64,000 bases of DNA from Candidatus Melainabacteria bacterium (GCA_003963305.1 RXJR01000010.1:1-64000); one strand, 5' to 3'. Shown: positions 43,655-53,684, numbered from the stretch's first letter. Translations and numbers: made by a program. Notes: generated by a model from the sequence alone, not told the origin.

Positions 43655-46600
43655 TTGAGCGCCTTTCTCCATCAGATCCTCCATAAAAGACATCTAGTTG
43701 TTTTTATGGCTTTGATTTTGTTGGCCGCCGGAGTCGTCGCCTATCAGCATCTGCCGCTCGAGGCATATCCCGACGTTGCGAACATGCAGGTGCGCGTGAT
43801 CACGCAAGTGCCAGGCAAAGCAGCTGAAGAAGTAGAAAAGTTAGTCACCATTCCAATTGAAAAGGAGTTGAATGGAATTCCGCATTCCGACCCGCCTCGC
43901 TCCATTTCAATATTCGGATTGTCGGTCGTTACAGTCGTATTCGACGACGAAGTAGATCCCTACGTCGCTCGCCAGCAGGTGCTGGAGCGGCTTGCAAATG
44001 CCGACGTTCCGGACAATGTCAAACCGGCATTGGATCCCAACGCCTCTCCGGTGGGCGAAGTCTTTCGCTACACGGTGGAAGGCAAGCGGCTTTGGTCATC
44101 GATGGATAGAAAAGAAGCACAAGACTGGATTCTCAATCGCAAATTCAAGTCGGTGCCTGGCATCGTCGACTCGACGGGATTTGGCGGACCAACCAAAATT
44201 TTTCAAGTAGAACTCGACCCCGGTCGATTGCGAGCGACCGGTCTTACGCAGTCGCAGGTGGCAGATGCCATATCGAGCTCCAACGGGTCCACCGGTGGAA
44301 GCTACATTGTACGCAACGACCAGAACTACATGGTGCGCGGCATGGGACTGTTGCGCTCAGTCAGCGATATTGAAAATGTTGTCGTCTCATCAAGCGACAC
44401 GGGCATTCCAATTCGTGTCAGCGATGTAGCAAAAGTCAGCATTGGTGCGGCTATTCGCAAGGGACAGGTAGGCAAGAACGACGATGATGACGTTGTCGAA
44501 GGCATTTTGCTGATGCGACGCGGCGAAAATCCCTCCGATGCAGTGGCCAATATAAGCGAACGCTGGGACGAAATCTCAAAATCGCTACCTCCAGGCATGC
44601 ATATGGAGCCGCTTTACGACAGAACTGCGCTGGTCAAACGAACCATCAACACAATCAGTCATAACGTGGCTGAAGGTATTGTGCTCGTCATCGTGCTGCT
44701 CATGCTTTTCCTCTTTCAGGTGCGCAGCGCTCTGATTTGCGCAGTCGTAATTCCGCTGGCGTTGCTCTTTGCTTTCGTCATGCTCACCCTGTTCAAAGTG
44801 CCGGCCAACCTGCTTTCGCTCGGTGCCATCGACTTTGGCATCATCGTGGACGGGGCGGTTGTGATGGTTGAAAACATTGTTCGCCACCTGTCGCATTTAA
44901 GTGAATCGGACAGATATGGTCACGTTGAAGTACTGCATACCATCTTGAAAGCAGCGCAGGAAGTGGCCAAACCGATTCTCTTTTCGACGGCAATTATCGT
45001 CATGACCTTTCTGCCAATTCTCAGCTTTGAACGCGTAGAAGGTAAACTTTTCCGCCCGCTTGCCATCACCATGAATTTCAATTTGATTGGCGCGGTCTTC
45101 ATAACAATGACTGTTGTGCCGGTACTCTGCCTCTTCATCTTCGGCAGGAAATTGCCGTCTGATAAAGAAAGCCCGATCACGACCTTTCTGGAAAAGCTGT
45201 ACAGACCGATACTCAAATTTTCCATCAATCACCGCATCGTTATTTCGCTCATCGCCTTAGGTTCGTTGCTCTCATCTCTAGCTCTGACGCCGTTTCTAGG
45301 ATCGGAGTTTTTGCCTGAATTAGAAGAAGGCAATATCTGGTTGCGCGTCACTATACTGCCCACCAGCGTTTCGCTCGACAAAGCAGTGCAGGTAGCTGGT
45401 GAAATCAGACGAACAATCAAGGAATACCCTGAAGTAATAAACGTAGTGTCGCAGGTAGGATCGCCTGACGACGGCACAGATCCCAACACCTATTCAACTA
45501 TTGAAGTACTGGTCGATCTAAAGCTGCAAGACGAATGGCGCAAACAATTCAAGACAAAAGAAGAACTGGTCGACTCGATGGAGTCTGACCTGAACCGCAA
45601 AATGCCCGGCTTCCTCTATAACTTTTCGCAATACATCAAAGACAACATGGACGAAGCTATAGGCGGCGTAAAAGGCGAATTTGGTATCAAAATTTTTGGC
45701 TCAGACCTGCAGGTTCTGACCGACCTGGGAACCCAGATCCGCAAAATAGTATCCGCTGTGCCAGGCATGGTAGACGTGGCAAACGACCAATTGCTTGGAC
45801 AACCGCAGTTGATGGTCGCAATTGATCGCGAGCGAGCGGCTCGCTATGGCATCAATTCCAATCAAATTCTCGACGTTGTGGAAACATCCGTCGGCGGTCG
45901 CAATGTCACTGAAATGATCGATGGAGAGAAGCGCTTCGGTCTGGTTTTGAGATTTCAGAAAAACTATCGCGACAAGCCTGAAGAACTTCAGAACATACTG
46001 GTTGCCACCCCCTCCGGGCAGCGCATCCCCCTTGGACAGCTGGCACAGATCACTGAAGCGCATGGAGCGACTGCCATTTTACGAGACCGAAACGAACGCC
46101 GCATCGCGGTCAAAGCCAACATCCGCGGCCGAGACCTCGGTTCTGCGGTAATCGAGGCGCAAAAGCAGATTCGCGATCAGGTGAAGATTCCGGAGGGCTA
46201 TCGCCTGGAATTCAGCGGGCAGTTCGACCGTGCACAGGAAGCTATGGCTCGCCTGGCGGTTGTCGTACCCGTGACGCTGGGACTGATTTTTCTGCTTCTT
46301 TACGGAGCATTCGGCAGCGCCACCATAGCCGCTCTCGTTATGGTTACGGTGCCGCTGGCAGCAACTGGCGGTATCATCGCCCTCTTCCTCACAGGCACTC
46401 ACTTCAGCATCTCGGCCGGCGTCGGGTTTATAGCACTGTTTGGAGTAGCAATTCAAAATGGCGTAATCCTCGTTTCAAAAATTCGTGAAACTTGCGGAGA
46501 CGACGCGACAGACGTTAGTTCACTGATGTCGGCTTGCGTGATCAGAATGCGCCCGGTCATGATTGCCACACTGGTAGCGCTGGCTGGTCTCGTACCGGCG

Positions 46601-46840
46601 GCTATTTCGACTGGTATCGGTTCGCAAAGTCAAAAGCCGTTCGCAATCGTAATCGTGGGCGGTATTCTCCCGGCCACGCTTCTCACACTCGTTGTCTTAC
46701 CGGCGCTATACAGCTGGTTCGCTCAGGGATGCAAATTCAATTTCAAATTTCTACGTCGCGATAACAGTCGCGATTACATCGTGCCGCCCGAACTGGGGCT
46801 TGATGAAGTAGTGCAATCAACGATAGATGACGGTTATTAA
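43655..46840 (+). CDS. Heavy-metal RND efflux pump (CzcA-like)
   Basis: A 1061-residue inner-membrane RND permease with twelve predicted membrane helices and two large periplasmic loops. It uses the proton gradient to drive metal ions outward. In helix IV it has DFGIIVDGAVVMVEN starting at Asp393, which matches the DFGx3DGAx3VEN signature of CzcA/CnrA-type (Co, Zn, Cd, Ni) pumps rather than the Cu/Ag CusA type. Translation starts at TTG 43655, one base after the adaptor stop, with GGGA upstream. The exact metal is not certain. Confidence 0.95.
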   Translation: MSAFLHQILHKRHLVVFMALILLAAGVVAYQHLPLEAYPDVANMQVRVITQVPGKAAEEVEKLVTIPIEKELNGIPHSDPPRSISIFGLSVVTVVFDDEVDPYVARQQVLERLANADVPDNVKPALDPNASPVGEVFRYTVEGKRLWSSMDRKEAQDWILNRKFKSVPGIVDSTGFGGPTKIFQVELDPGRLRATGLTQSQVADAISSSNGSTGGSYIVRNDQNYMVRGMGLLRSVSDIENVVVSSSDTGIPIRVSDVAKVSIGAAIRKGQVGKNDDDDVVEGILLMRRGENPSDAVANISERWDEISKSLPPGMHMEPLYDRTALVKRTINTISHNVAEGIVLVIVLLMLFLFQVRSALICAVVIPLALLFAFVMLTLFKVPANLLSLGAIDFGIIVDGAVVMVENIVRHLSHLSESDRYGHVEVLHTILKAAQEVAKPILFSTAIIVMTFLPILSFERVEGKLFRPLAITMNFNLIGAVFITMTVVPVLCLFIFGRKLPSDKESPITTFLEKLYRPILKFSINHRIVISLIALGSLLSSLALTPFLGSEFLPELEEGNIWLRVTILPTSVSLDKAVQVAGEIRRTIKEYPEVINVVSQVGSPDDGTDPNTYSTIEVLVDLKLQDEWRKQFKTKEELVDSMESDLNRKMPGFLYNFSQYIKDNMDEAIGGVKGEFGIKIFGSDLQVLTDLGTQIRKIVSAVPGMVDVANDQLLGQPQLMVAIDRERAARYGINSNQILDVVETSVGGRNVTEMIDGEKRFGLVLRFQKNYRDKPEELQNILVATPSGQRIPLGQLAQITEAHGATAILRDRNERRIAVKANIRGRDLGSAVIEAQKQIRDQVKIPEGYRLEFSGQFDRAQEAMARLAVVVPVTLGLIFLLLYGAFGSATIAALVMVTVPLAATGGIIALFLTGTHFSISAGVGFIALFGVAIQNGVILVSKIRETCGDDATDVSSLMSACVIRMRPVMIATLVALAGLVPAAISTGIGSQSQKPFAIVIVGGILPATLLTLVVLPALYSWFAQGCKFNFKFLRRDNSRDYIVPPELGLDEVVQSTIDDGY

Positions 46841-46911
46841 TCCGAAACACGTTTTAGCAGCGCCATCAGGTGGGACAAGAATGTAAGTCTACCGGCCGGC
46901 AGGAGTGGCTA

Positions 46912-47901
46912 ATGTACTTACCAATCAACAAAAGCATTGCACGCAATCACCCCCATAGAAGAAACCGCATCAAATGCGCGCTGGGGCTGACGATGTTGAT
47001 ACTATATACGATACCATCAACAAATATTCCAACTCTCGCGAAAAAACATGTCACAGCCAAATCGCAAGCGAACGATGAGCAGCTTTTACGCAAACAAGCT
47101 CAAGATTATGCTGCCGCCTTCGCAGCGGGCGACTCGAAAGGGCTGGCTAATATGTGGTCTCCCGAGGGCTCGTTTATCGACGTGAACGGGCAGGAGTACA
47201 AGGGCAGAGCAGCCATACAGTCGATGTTCGACAGCCTCTTCAAACAGATCGGCAATCAGCCCTTGACTGTGAAGGTTGACTCAATTCGTTTTCCCAGCCC
47301 CGGTGTAGCAATAGAAGAAGGCACCTCAGAGATTGTAAAAGGCGCAACTCCAGCCTCCACAGGGCGCTACACCGTCACGCACGTTAAGAACGACGGCGTC
47401 TGGTACATGGAGATGGTGGTTGAATCAGCCGAAAAGACACCCGACAAAGCACCGGAAAACCGACTGCCACGCATGAGCTGGCTTCTGGGCAACTGGTCTG
47501 CACAAAACACGCACCTGCACGTCGATTGGATGCCTAATCACGACAAAACCTTTATTACATGCACTTTTACAACTGATCCAGGCACCGCCGGTACGGAACG
47601 AAATGACGATTTGCAGATTATTGGATGGAATCCTCGCTCCTCTCAAGTAAACGTCTGGCATTACGCGGCCAATGGTGGTTTCGGCTATGGCCGAATGATC
47701 AACACAGACGCACAGACGTGGATAGAACGAGCCAGCAGCATGACTCCCGACGGCACCATATACAGTGCAGATTATATTTTCAAGAAAATAGACGATAATA
47801 CATTTACCTGGCAATCAATCAATCGCAGTCGCGGACACACCTCATTGCCCGATTTACCGGCAGTGACAATAAAACGCGATGGAACAGCCTCAAGTAAGTA
47901 G
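46912..47901 (+). CDS. Membrane-anchored or secreted protein with a SnoaL-like (DUF4440) domain
   Basis: A 329-residue protein starting at ATG 46912, six bases after AGGAG. After a basic start comes one hydrophobic stretch (CALGLTMLILYTIPSTNIPTL) that works as an anchor or signal. Residues of about 60-180 form a SnoaL/NTF2-like cone domain (YAAAFAAGDSKGLANMWSPE, GRAAIQSMFDSLFKQIG). The last 140 residues form a beta-rich part (SWLLGNWSAQNTHLHVDWMP). Such cone domains can be enzymes or ligand pockets. It is co-oriented with the secreted gene 7 bases downstream. Confidence 0.85.
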   Translation: MYLPINKSIARNHPHRRNRIKCALGLTMLILYTIPSTNIPTLAKKHVTAKSQANDEQLLRKQAQDYAAAFAAGDSKGLANMWSPEGSFIDVNGQEYKGRAAIQSMFDSLFKQIGNQPLTVKVDSIRFPSPGVAIEEGTSEIVKGATPASTGRYTVTHVKNDGVWYMEMVVESAEKTPDKAPENRLPRMSWLLGNWSAQNTHLHVDWMPNHDKTFITCTFTTDPGTAGTERNDDLQIIGWNPRSSQVNVWHYAANGGFGYGRMINTDAQTWIERASSMTPDGTIYSADYIFKKIDDNTFTWQSINRSRGHTSLPDLPAVTIKRDGTASSK

Positions 47902-47908
47902 GATTCAT

Positions 47909-49018
47909 ATGAAAAATAGAACCAAAAAACTATTTGCCTTAACAGCAGCAGCTTCAATGTTATCGGCCGCAGCAATCGCACCAGCCCTGGCCCGCGGAGG
48001 CGGCGGCGGTGGGAGGGGCTTCGGCGGAGGGTTCGACCGGGGATTCGGCGACGATGCAGCACGCTTCGACCGGGGATTTGATGATGGACCGAGAGATTTC
48101 GGCGGACGCACAGACGATTCGGCGTTCCAGAACTCCAGACCAATTGTAGATCACCCTCCCGTGTCGGAATCAGATTTAAGAGCCGGCGCCGACCATGAAT
48201 ACGGTTCATCATCGATTGACAGAAGCACCGGGTTCAACCCCGGCGCAACCTACAGCCATGGACCACTGGCTTCGGATGGCGGATTTGGCAGAATCGCTAT
48301 GCAGGCAACAGCTCGCAACGAGGGCATTCCAACGACGTCTAGAGTTTCAGGAGCCGACCTGGCCTCGCGGGCGGTGGCGGTTCGGGACGGTTACAGATAC
48401 GACGCCTTTGACCGGAACTGGTGGGACAGACATCCAGACGCATGGTACTACCCCGGCTGGGGCTATGGCTGGGCCTGGGGTGGCGTAGGCTGGGGCGATC
48501 TGGGCGGCTGGTGGGGTATGTCCAACGAACCAGTCGAATACGACTATGGCAACAACATCACTTATCAAAACAATCAGGTCTATTACGGCAGCCAGCCGAC
48601 AGCGTCAGCTGAGACGTATTACGATCAGGCGCAGAGCCTGGCAGCGACAACACCTGCAGTGGCTCCCACCCCTACCAAAGCCACACAGGGAGATTGGAAA
48701 CCGCTGGGAGTTTACTCACTGACGCAAGGATCGCAGACCAATACAACTGTCATGTTTCAACTGGCAGTGAACAAAGCCGGCACCATTCGCGGCAACTACT
48801 ACAACGCTCTGACACAGGAGACAAAACCCGTCCACGGAGCTGTCGACAAAAAAGACATGCGCGCCTCATGGTTCGTAGGCAGCAACAAAACAGTTGTTTA
48901 CGACACAGGTTTAGCTAATCTTCTCAAACCTCAAAGCACCTGCCTCGTGCATTTAAGCAAAACGCAGACACAACAGTGGAATCTAATTAAACTAAACCAG
49001 CCGGCAGCGAAGACCTGA
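47909..49018 (+). CDS. Secreted Gly/Trp/Tyr-rich protein
   Basis: A 369-residue exported protein with a clear signal peptide (LFALTAAASMLSAAAIAPALA). It begins with RGGGGGGRGFGGGFDRGFGD and has a middle region rich in Trp, Tyr and Gly (YYPGWGYGWAWGGVGWGDLG). The last 110 residues form a compact beta-rich domain (WKPLGVYSLTQGSQTN onward). It is probably cell-surface or extracellular. AGGA lies before the ATG, seven bases after the preceding stop. Function unknown. Confidence 0.85.
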   Translation: MKNRTKKLFALTAAASMLSAAAIAPALARGGGGGGRGFGGGFDRGFGDDAARFDRGFDDGPRDFGGRTDDSAFQNSRPIVDHPPVSESDLRAGADHEYGSSSIDRSTGFNPGATYSHGPLASDGGFGRIAMQATARNEGIPTTSRVSGADLASRAVAVRDGYRYDAFDRNWWDRHPDAWYYPGWGYGWAWGGVGWGDLGGWWGMSNEPVEYDYGNNITYQNNQVYYGSQPTASAETYYDQAQSLAATTPAVAPTPTKATQGDWKPLGVYSLTQGSQTNTTVMFQLAVNKAGTIRGNYYNALTQETKPVHGAVDKKDMRASWFVGSNKTVVYDTGLANLLKPQSTCLVHLSKTQTQQWNLIKLNQPAAKT

Positions 49019-49070
49019 ACAGGGACGATATTGTGGGACAATTGCTCAGTTAAATTGGAGCATTCCTGCA

Positions 49071-49883
49071 GTGACGTTTTTCTACGGATTTTTATTTATC
49101 GCTCTGGCAATCTGGTCTGCGATCTTTTGCATGCTGATGGTACGCAAAAGAGCAGACTTGAACGAATTACGGATGAACCATGCGGTAGCCGATCCGCTTC
49201 TCTCTGTAATCGGGACGCTATTTTCTGTGCTCCTGGGATTTCTTGTCGCAGGAGCAATACAACGTTTTGATGAAGCACGCATCAATGTTCAGGAAGAGGC
49301 CGGTGCACTGGCTGATGTATTCAGGGCTTCGGCAGGATTTCCTGAGCCTCTTCGCAGCGAATTACAAAACAAGTGCACCAGTTATGCAGACGTCCTGATC
49401 AACAAAGAATGGGAGATGATGGAGCAGAAAAAATCATCTCCTGAAGCCTGGGAAATTTACAGCGATATCTGGCGTCTCTGTGTTGAATTCGTACCAGCAA
49501 ACAACGGACAGAGCAATGTGCATCAAGCAGTGCTGTCCGCAATCTCACATCTCGGAAACTATCGAACTCTGCGCTTTGCCGCAATGGTCAATCAACTGCC
49601 ACTCGGCATGTGGGTTGTCGTCTTTGCCGGTGGTGGCGCTACAATCGCCTTCACCTATTTTTTCGAAGTCCAGAACGAAAAAACGCAAGTGCTCATGACG
49701 GGGCTGGTAGCAACAGTTATGGCACTGAACATTTTTTTGTTAGCCAACTACGACTATCCGTTTTCTGGAGACGTTCGTGTCAGCTCCGCCGCCTTTCAAC
49801 TGGATCTGGATTTGTTCAAAAAATTCCTGGCTAAATCAAAAGTCACTCCACCGGAAACGCAAAGGCTCAACGCTGGCATATAG
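49071..49883 (+). CDS. Membrane protein of the DUF4239 (bestrophin-like) type
   Basis: A 270-residue protein with two helices near the N-terminus (FFYGFLFIALAIWSAIFCML, then SVIGTLFSVLLGFLVAGAIQ) and two near the C-terminus (MWVVVFAGGGATIAFTYFF, then MTGLVATVMALNIFLLANY). A soluble helical middle lies between them. The layout and the GTLFSVLLGF motif fit DUF4239, which is related to bestrophin-like channels. It starts at GTG 49071 with GGAG nine bases upstream. An ion-channel role is inferred from the family only. Confidence 0.85.
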   Translation: MTFFYGFLFIALAIWSAIFCMLMVRKRADLNELRMNHAVADPLLSVIGTLFSVLLGFLVAGAIQRFDEARINVQEEAGALADVFRASAGFPEPLRSELQNKCTSYADVLINKEWEMMEQKKSSPEAWEIYSDIWRLCVEFVPANNGQSNVHQAVLSAISHLGNYRTLRFAAMVNQLPLGMWVVVFAGGGATIAFTYFFEVQNEKTQVLMTGLVATVMALNIFLLANYDYPFSGDVRVSSAAFQLDLDLFKKFLAKSKVTPPETQRLNAGI

Positions 49884-49950
49884 TATAAATGGAAATTTTT
49901 AAAACCCGCCCAGATACAAATGTTTCGAAGGGTGTCTGGTGAAAACAAAT

Positions 49951-49988
49951 CGGTGGTGCCAGGCCAAGCCAGGCTATTGACACCACCG
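49951..49988. terminator. Bidirectional hairpin between convergent genes
   Basis: Arms CGGTGGTG (49951-49958) and CACCACCG (49981-49988) lie between the stop at 49883 and the minus-strand stop at 50003. On the minus strand the stem is preceded by TTTT and followed by ATTTG. It probably ends both transcripts. Confidence 0.55.
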
Positions 49989-50002
49989 AAAAGCGCAGGG
50001 GT

Positions 50003-51007
50003 TTAATTCGTGACCATCTGCCCGGCGATAAAGAGCCTATGCAAGTTTGTGTAAGATTGCGCTGCCTCCAGGCATCGAGTCAAAAGTTCGCCAGAAAGCA
50101 GACCTGATTTGGCCAGCCGCTCCACAGCCGCACTAAAACCGGAAAGCACAGCGGCTTCCTTCTGCTCACGAGTCAAACTAAACTCCAGAGAGTGACTGAG
50201 ATGATCGACCCTGGGTGCAATAAATATCTCGTCAGCGCGGCTGTGAACATGTAGCCTCTGTGAAATACGACCGGTGATGAGCCGTCCCAGAATCAACCAG
50301 GCCTTGCGCTTCCGTGTCATGCCTCCCGAAACGTCACAGGCGACGATCTTCCTGGAAGAAGCCCCGAAGTGACGCCGTACAATTTCGGTGGGGCAATCTC
50401 CGAAATCGCTCAGCGCTCCGTCAAAGAGCTGACGCCCTGAAAATTCAATCGACTCGAGTATGCCCGGAACTGCGCAACTGGCTCTAATGGCAACGCCCAA
50501 TGGAGCAGGTACATCGGAAATGCAGACCACAGCACCTTTATTGACCTGAAAGACACCATTGGCGGTGAAAAGAAACTGGTATTTACCGCTCACAGCCATC
50601 GTCCAGAAATTCGCCGGCCAGGTTGATACATGCTGCTCGACGATTGCACCGAGACCGTCTGAAGTCATGATGCCCTTGCGAATCGGCAGCCGCTCCATAT
50701 TCTTCGGACGACGAGGGAACTGACTGCGAATCAGCCGATAAATCGTACCAGTCTGGCGAAAGAGCTTGCTGAAGTCATATCCGATTACCTCCTCGACGAG
50801 CACTGGAGCCGGAACTCCCCCAGCGTAGAGAGCACTGATGATCGAGCCACCACTAACGCCACCAATAGATTTCCAGTTCTTAACACCAGCAACGTCGCAA
50901 GCAAGAATCGTACCCGCACCAGCAAGGAAGGCGCGAGTGCCGCCACTGCCCAGCACCAGATGCAGATCTGAGAAGCTCGCCGCATTCGTGTCTAACGATG
51001 CATTCAT
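50003..51007 (-). CDS. Patatin-like phospholipase next to a MocR-type regulator
   Basis: A 334-residue patatin protein. Motifs: GSGGTRAFLAGAG (residues 20-32), nucleophile elbow GVSGGS with Ser52, and LFDGALSDFG with the catalytic Asp. It belongs to the rssA/YchK-like branch and has no signal peptide. GGAGG lies nine bases before ATG 51007; a TTG/ATG-like extension to 51049 is rejected. It is transcribed divergently from the MocR-like gene, separated by 364 bases, so that protein may control it. The lipid substrate is unknown. Confidence 0.9.
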   Translation of the reverse strand: MNASLDTNAASFSDLHLVLGSGGTRAFLAGAGTILACDVAGVKNWKSIGGVSGGSIISALYAGGVPAPVLVEEVIGYDFSKLFRQTGTIYRLIRSQFPRRPKNMERLPIRKGIMTSDGLGAIVEQHVSTWPANFWTMAVSGKYQFLFTANGVFQVNKGAVVCISDVPAPLGVAIRASCAVPGILESIEFSGRQLFDGALSDFGDCPTEIVRRHFGASSRKIVACDVSGGMTRKRKAWLILGRLITGRISQRLHVHSRADEIFIAPRVDHLSHSLEFSLTREQKEAAVLSGFSAAVERLAKSGLLSGELLTRCLEAAQSYTNLHRLFIAGQMVTN

Positions 51008-51371
51008 GACGCCTTCCTCCAGTTTTCCCAGAAGCGTTGAAACTTGCACAACTATGTGTTCAGAAGGTGTATGTGTCCTCGCGACCGCAGATTAACAGTG
51101 AATAGATAATGCAATCTTGATTTCGGTGGCAAACAAAAGCAATTGTTTTGCACTGCCGCACCAAGAAATTATCTTTGCCAAGTAGTGCTGGTAAGGCATA
51201 ATAAATAACTTCTGGACTGGCTAAGCGCACGGACCAGCCCTGACCGCTGCTTTCACACAAGCTCGCGCGAGCCCCTCGCATGGCCAGAACTCAATTCGGC
51301 TCTAGCTTTACTCGATAACGTGGTATGGGATAATATGCAGTTTTGGTCTGGCACTGTATCCGGTAAATAAA
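51008..51371. promoter_or_regulatory. Divergent intergenic region of the patatin and MocR-like genes
   Basis: A -10-like GATAAT (51329-51334) precedes the MocR-like start by about 40 bases. No good -35 is found. No obvious direct repeats typical of MocR operators were identified. A minus-strand frame at 51060-51281 has no ribosome site and unlikely composition. Confidence 0.35.
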
Positions 51372-52823
51372 ATGCTCGCACTCATTGATTTAGAAGCTTT
51401 TGAAGGAAAACATCTGGGTTATCTGGAGATCGCTGAATCGATAATCGAAGCCATAAAGTCAGGGCGATTGTCCGTCAATTCGACTTTGCCCACCAGCCGC
51501 TCCCTGGCCGAGAGCCTGGGAGTTTCACGAGACACCGTTGTACGGTGCTATGACCACCTTAAAAGCCTCGGGTGGATAGAAAGCCATGGGCGCAAAGGAA
51601 TGTTCGTTTCAAGCACCGCCAAGGTGCCTGTGAAAGAGAGACTTGAGAAGTCGCTGAACAAAAATCGACTATCTGATTATGCAAGGGGGTTGCTGGACGA
51701 AAGCGGTGAAGACATCGGAACCCAGGTCGACAGTTACGAACCGATCCGATTCGGAGTTGTTCCAAAAACGTATAGACCAACGGCAAGATGGAAGAAAGCC
51801 CTACAGAATTTCGCGGCACCCTCAATGATTGGTGAACGCGGCTATGTTGCCAACGTTCTTGGACGTCCTGAGTTACGCACTCAATTTTCCTCATACATTT
51901 GCTCCAATCGCGGTGCGCTGTGTTCACCAGAAGACGTAGTCATTTTCAACGGTTCTTTCAGCGCACTTTCTTTGATTTTTCGCATCTTCCTCGACCCGGG
52001 CGACTCCATCGCCATTGAAGATCCCGGATTTGGTGGTCCGGCGAGCACGGCTGCCTACCTCGGGCTAAATGTCGTGCCAATTCCCATTGACAGCGATGGA
52101 CTCTCGGTAGAGAGGCTGGCGAATTGCCAGGAGAGAATCAAACTTGTCTACGTCACACCGAATCACCATGAACCATCAGGCATAACGATGACATTGACGA
52201 GGAGGAAGCAGCTGCTTGCCTGGGCGCAGAAGAACGACGCTTTGATTATCGAGGATGAACATGATGGAATGTTCCATTACGGCAAGATGATGCCACCATC
52301 ATTGAAGTCAATGGACACGCAGGATAACGTCATCTATCTGACTAGTTTCTGGCAAATTCTCTACCCTCTAACATCTCTTTGTCTGACTGTTGTGCCTTCA
52401 TCGTTATGCGAGGTTCTGAACATCGCCAAAATACGCACCGCCAATCTAGCCGAAAACCAACCGCAATTAGCACTCTCCGAGTTACTAGAAACAGGCTACC
52501 TGCAAAGGCACATAAGCAAACTACAGCATGACTTCGGCCCGCGGCGAAGAGCTCTGATTTACGAACTGAAGCGGGCATTCGGCGCGCGGGCGCAAGTACC
52601 GCTGCATACAGGTGGGCTCAAGGTGATGGTGCAATTTTGCGATTATTCAGACGAGGCAATTCTGAACGCAGCGAACCGGGCCAATCTAGCTTTAGCCTCC
52701 ACAGCACCGTTTTATCAAAACGCAAAACGCAACGAGGGTGAATGCGTTATCTACTTCCCAGATCTTGAAGAGTCGTCTACGCGCAAAAAGATCGATGTCT
52801 TTAAACAACATTTGAATGGCTGA
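51372..52823 (+). CDS. MocR/PdxR-like regulator that has lost the PLP lysine
   Basis: A 483-residue protein. A GntR-type winged helix covers residues 15-85 (LPTSRSLAESLGVSRDTVVR). A class I aminotransferase-like domain follows (EDPGFGGPASTAAYLG, then YVTPNHHEPSGITM, then IEDEHDGMFHYG). In MocR proteins the PLP-binding Lys lies in a TFSKTL-like segment; here it reads TSFWQILYP, so Gln328 replaces Lys. PLP cannot be held as a Schiff base, and the ligand may be different. It reads away from the patatin gene at 50003. DNA-binding control of that gene is an inference. Confidence 0.9.
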   Translation: MLALIDLEAFEGKHLGYLEIAESIIEAIKSGRLSVNSTLPTSRSLAESLGVSRDTVVRCYDHLKSLGWIESHGRKGMFVSSTAKVPVKERLEKSLNKNRLSDYARGLLDESGEDIGTQVDSYEPIRFGVVPKTYRPTARWKKALQNFAAPSMIGERGYVANVLGRPELRTQFSSYICSNRGALCSPEDVVIFNGSFSALSLIFRIFLDPGDSIAIEDPGFGGPASTAAYLGLNVVPIPIDSDGLSVERLANCQERIKLVYVTPNHHEPSGITMTLTRRKQLLAWAQKNDALIIEDEHDGMFHYGKMMPPSLKSMDTQDNVIYLTSFWQILYPLTSLCLTVVPSSLCEVLNIAKIRTANLAENQPQLALSELLETGYLQRHISKLQHDFGPRRRALIYELKRAFGARAQVPLHTGGLKVMVQFCDYSDEAILNAANRANLALASTAPFYQNAKRNEGECVIYFPDLEESSTRKKIDVFKQHLNG

Positions 52824-52862
52824 CCGGCAGCGAATCGGCGCGCGCCTCAGTGCGCAAAAAAA

Positions 52863-53684
52863 TCACTTCGAAACTTTCTCGTCATGCTCGCCTTTACCGC
52901 TTGTGCGGAAGCCCACGTTGCCAAAAATCTCAACGAACTGGTCTTTCTTATTAGCCGAATAGGTCACTTGAATGACGTCAGTCACGCGCTTGTAGCCTCT
53001 GGGAGCTTCGAATTTCAGCCTGTCGAAAGGCAGCTGACGGCACGAATTGGTCTGCAATTTGACAGACAGCCCTGATCTCAAATCGTTGCCGACATCAAGA
53101 CCGATCACCTCCGTTTTTAGCCGGCGACCACTTCCTTTATCGGAGCATCGGTAAAGCGGAACCCCGTTCATGTTCGGCAAATAGTAAAGTCGAGACAGAA
53201 ACTCTGACACCTTCGGTGAGGCAGGAATATCTCTGGCAGTGTAGAGCACATTCTTCGCAGCTTGCCGGGTCGAATATTTCGCGCAGTGCAACCCGTTATA
53301 CTCACCATTTCCAACAAAATCTAAGTTAGCGAGCGCCGATGGTTTTGCCACAGCGAAAGGATTAGCCATCACAACGCCGCTAAACTGGCTCATAGCGCCT
53401 ACCCACTCGATCCTTTCTTTATCTCGAAAACAATGAACTTTCCAATCAGGTGCACATGCTAAAACCTGACAGTCCATTTTTGTCACTGTCACTTTCACAC
53501 CGTCTCGCCATACATAGACAAGAAAATCGCCGCTATCTTCTTCCTTCTGGCTAAGCAGCCACATCTTCGGCTCGTCCTTCGACAACGCCGGGGACTGGCT
53601 CAGAAACAGTGCCGCTATTAGACTCAGAACAAGAGATTCTTTTGAGGGCGCTCGCTTTGAAATCGGCTCGATTTTTTTCTTCAC
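52863..53684 (-). CDS. Unknown secreted protein
   Basis: A 273-residue protein from GTG 53684, with a basic start (KKKIEPISKRAPSKES) and a hydrophobic signal (LVLSLIAALFLSQSPALS). The frame extends to TTG 53777 without a stop, so the start is uncertain. The mature part is beta-rich with several Cys (MDCQVLACAPDW, HCFRDKER). It recalls general beta-barrel secreted domains (DUF4412-like), but no catalytic motif is seen. Convergent with the MocR-like gene. Confidence 0.65.
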   Translation of the reverse strand: MKKKIEPISKRAPSKESLVLSLIAALFLSQSPALSKDEPKMWLLSQKEEDSGDFLVYVWRDGVKVTVTKMDCQVLACAPDWKVHCFRDKERIEWVGAMSQFSGVVMANPFAVAKPSALANLDFVGNGEYNGLHCAKYSTRQAAKNVLYTARDIPASPKVSEFLSRLYYLPNMNGVPLYRCSDKGSGRRLKTEVIGLDVGNDLRSGLSVKLQTNSCRQLPFDRLKFEAPRGYKRVTDVIQVTYSANKKDQFVEIFGNVGFRTSGKGEHDEKVSK

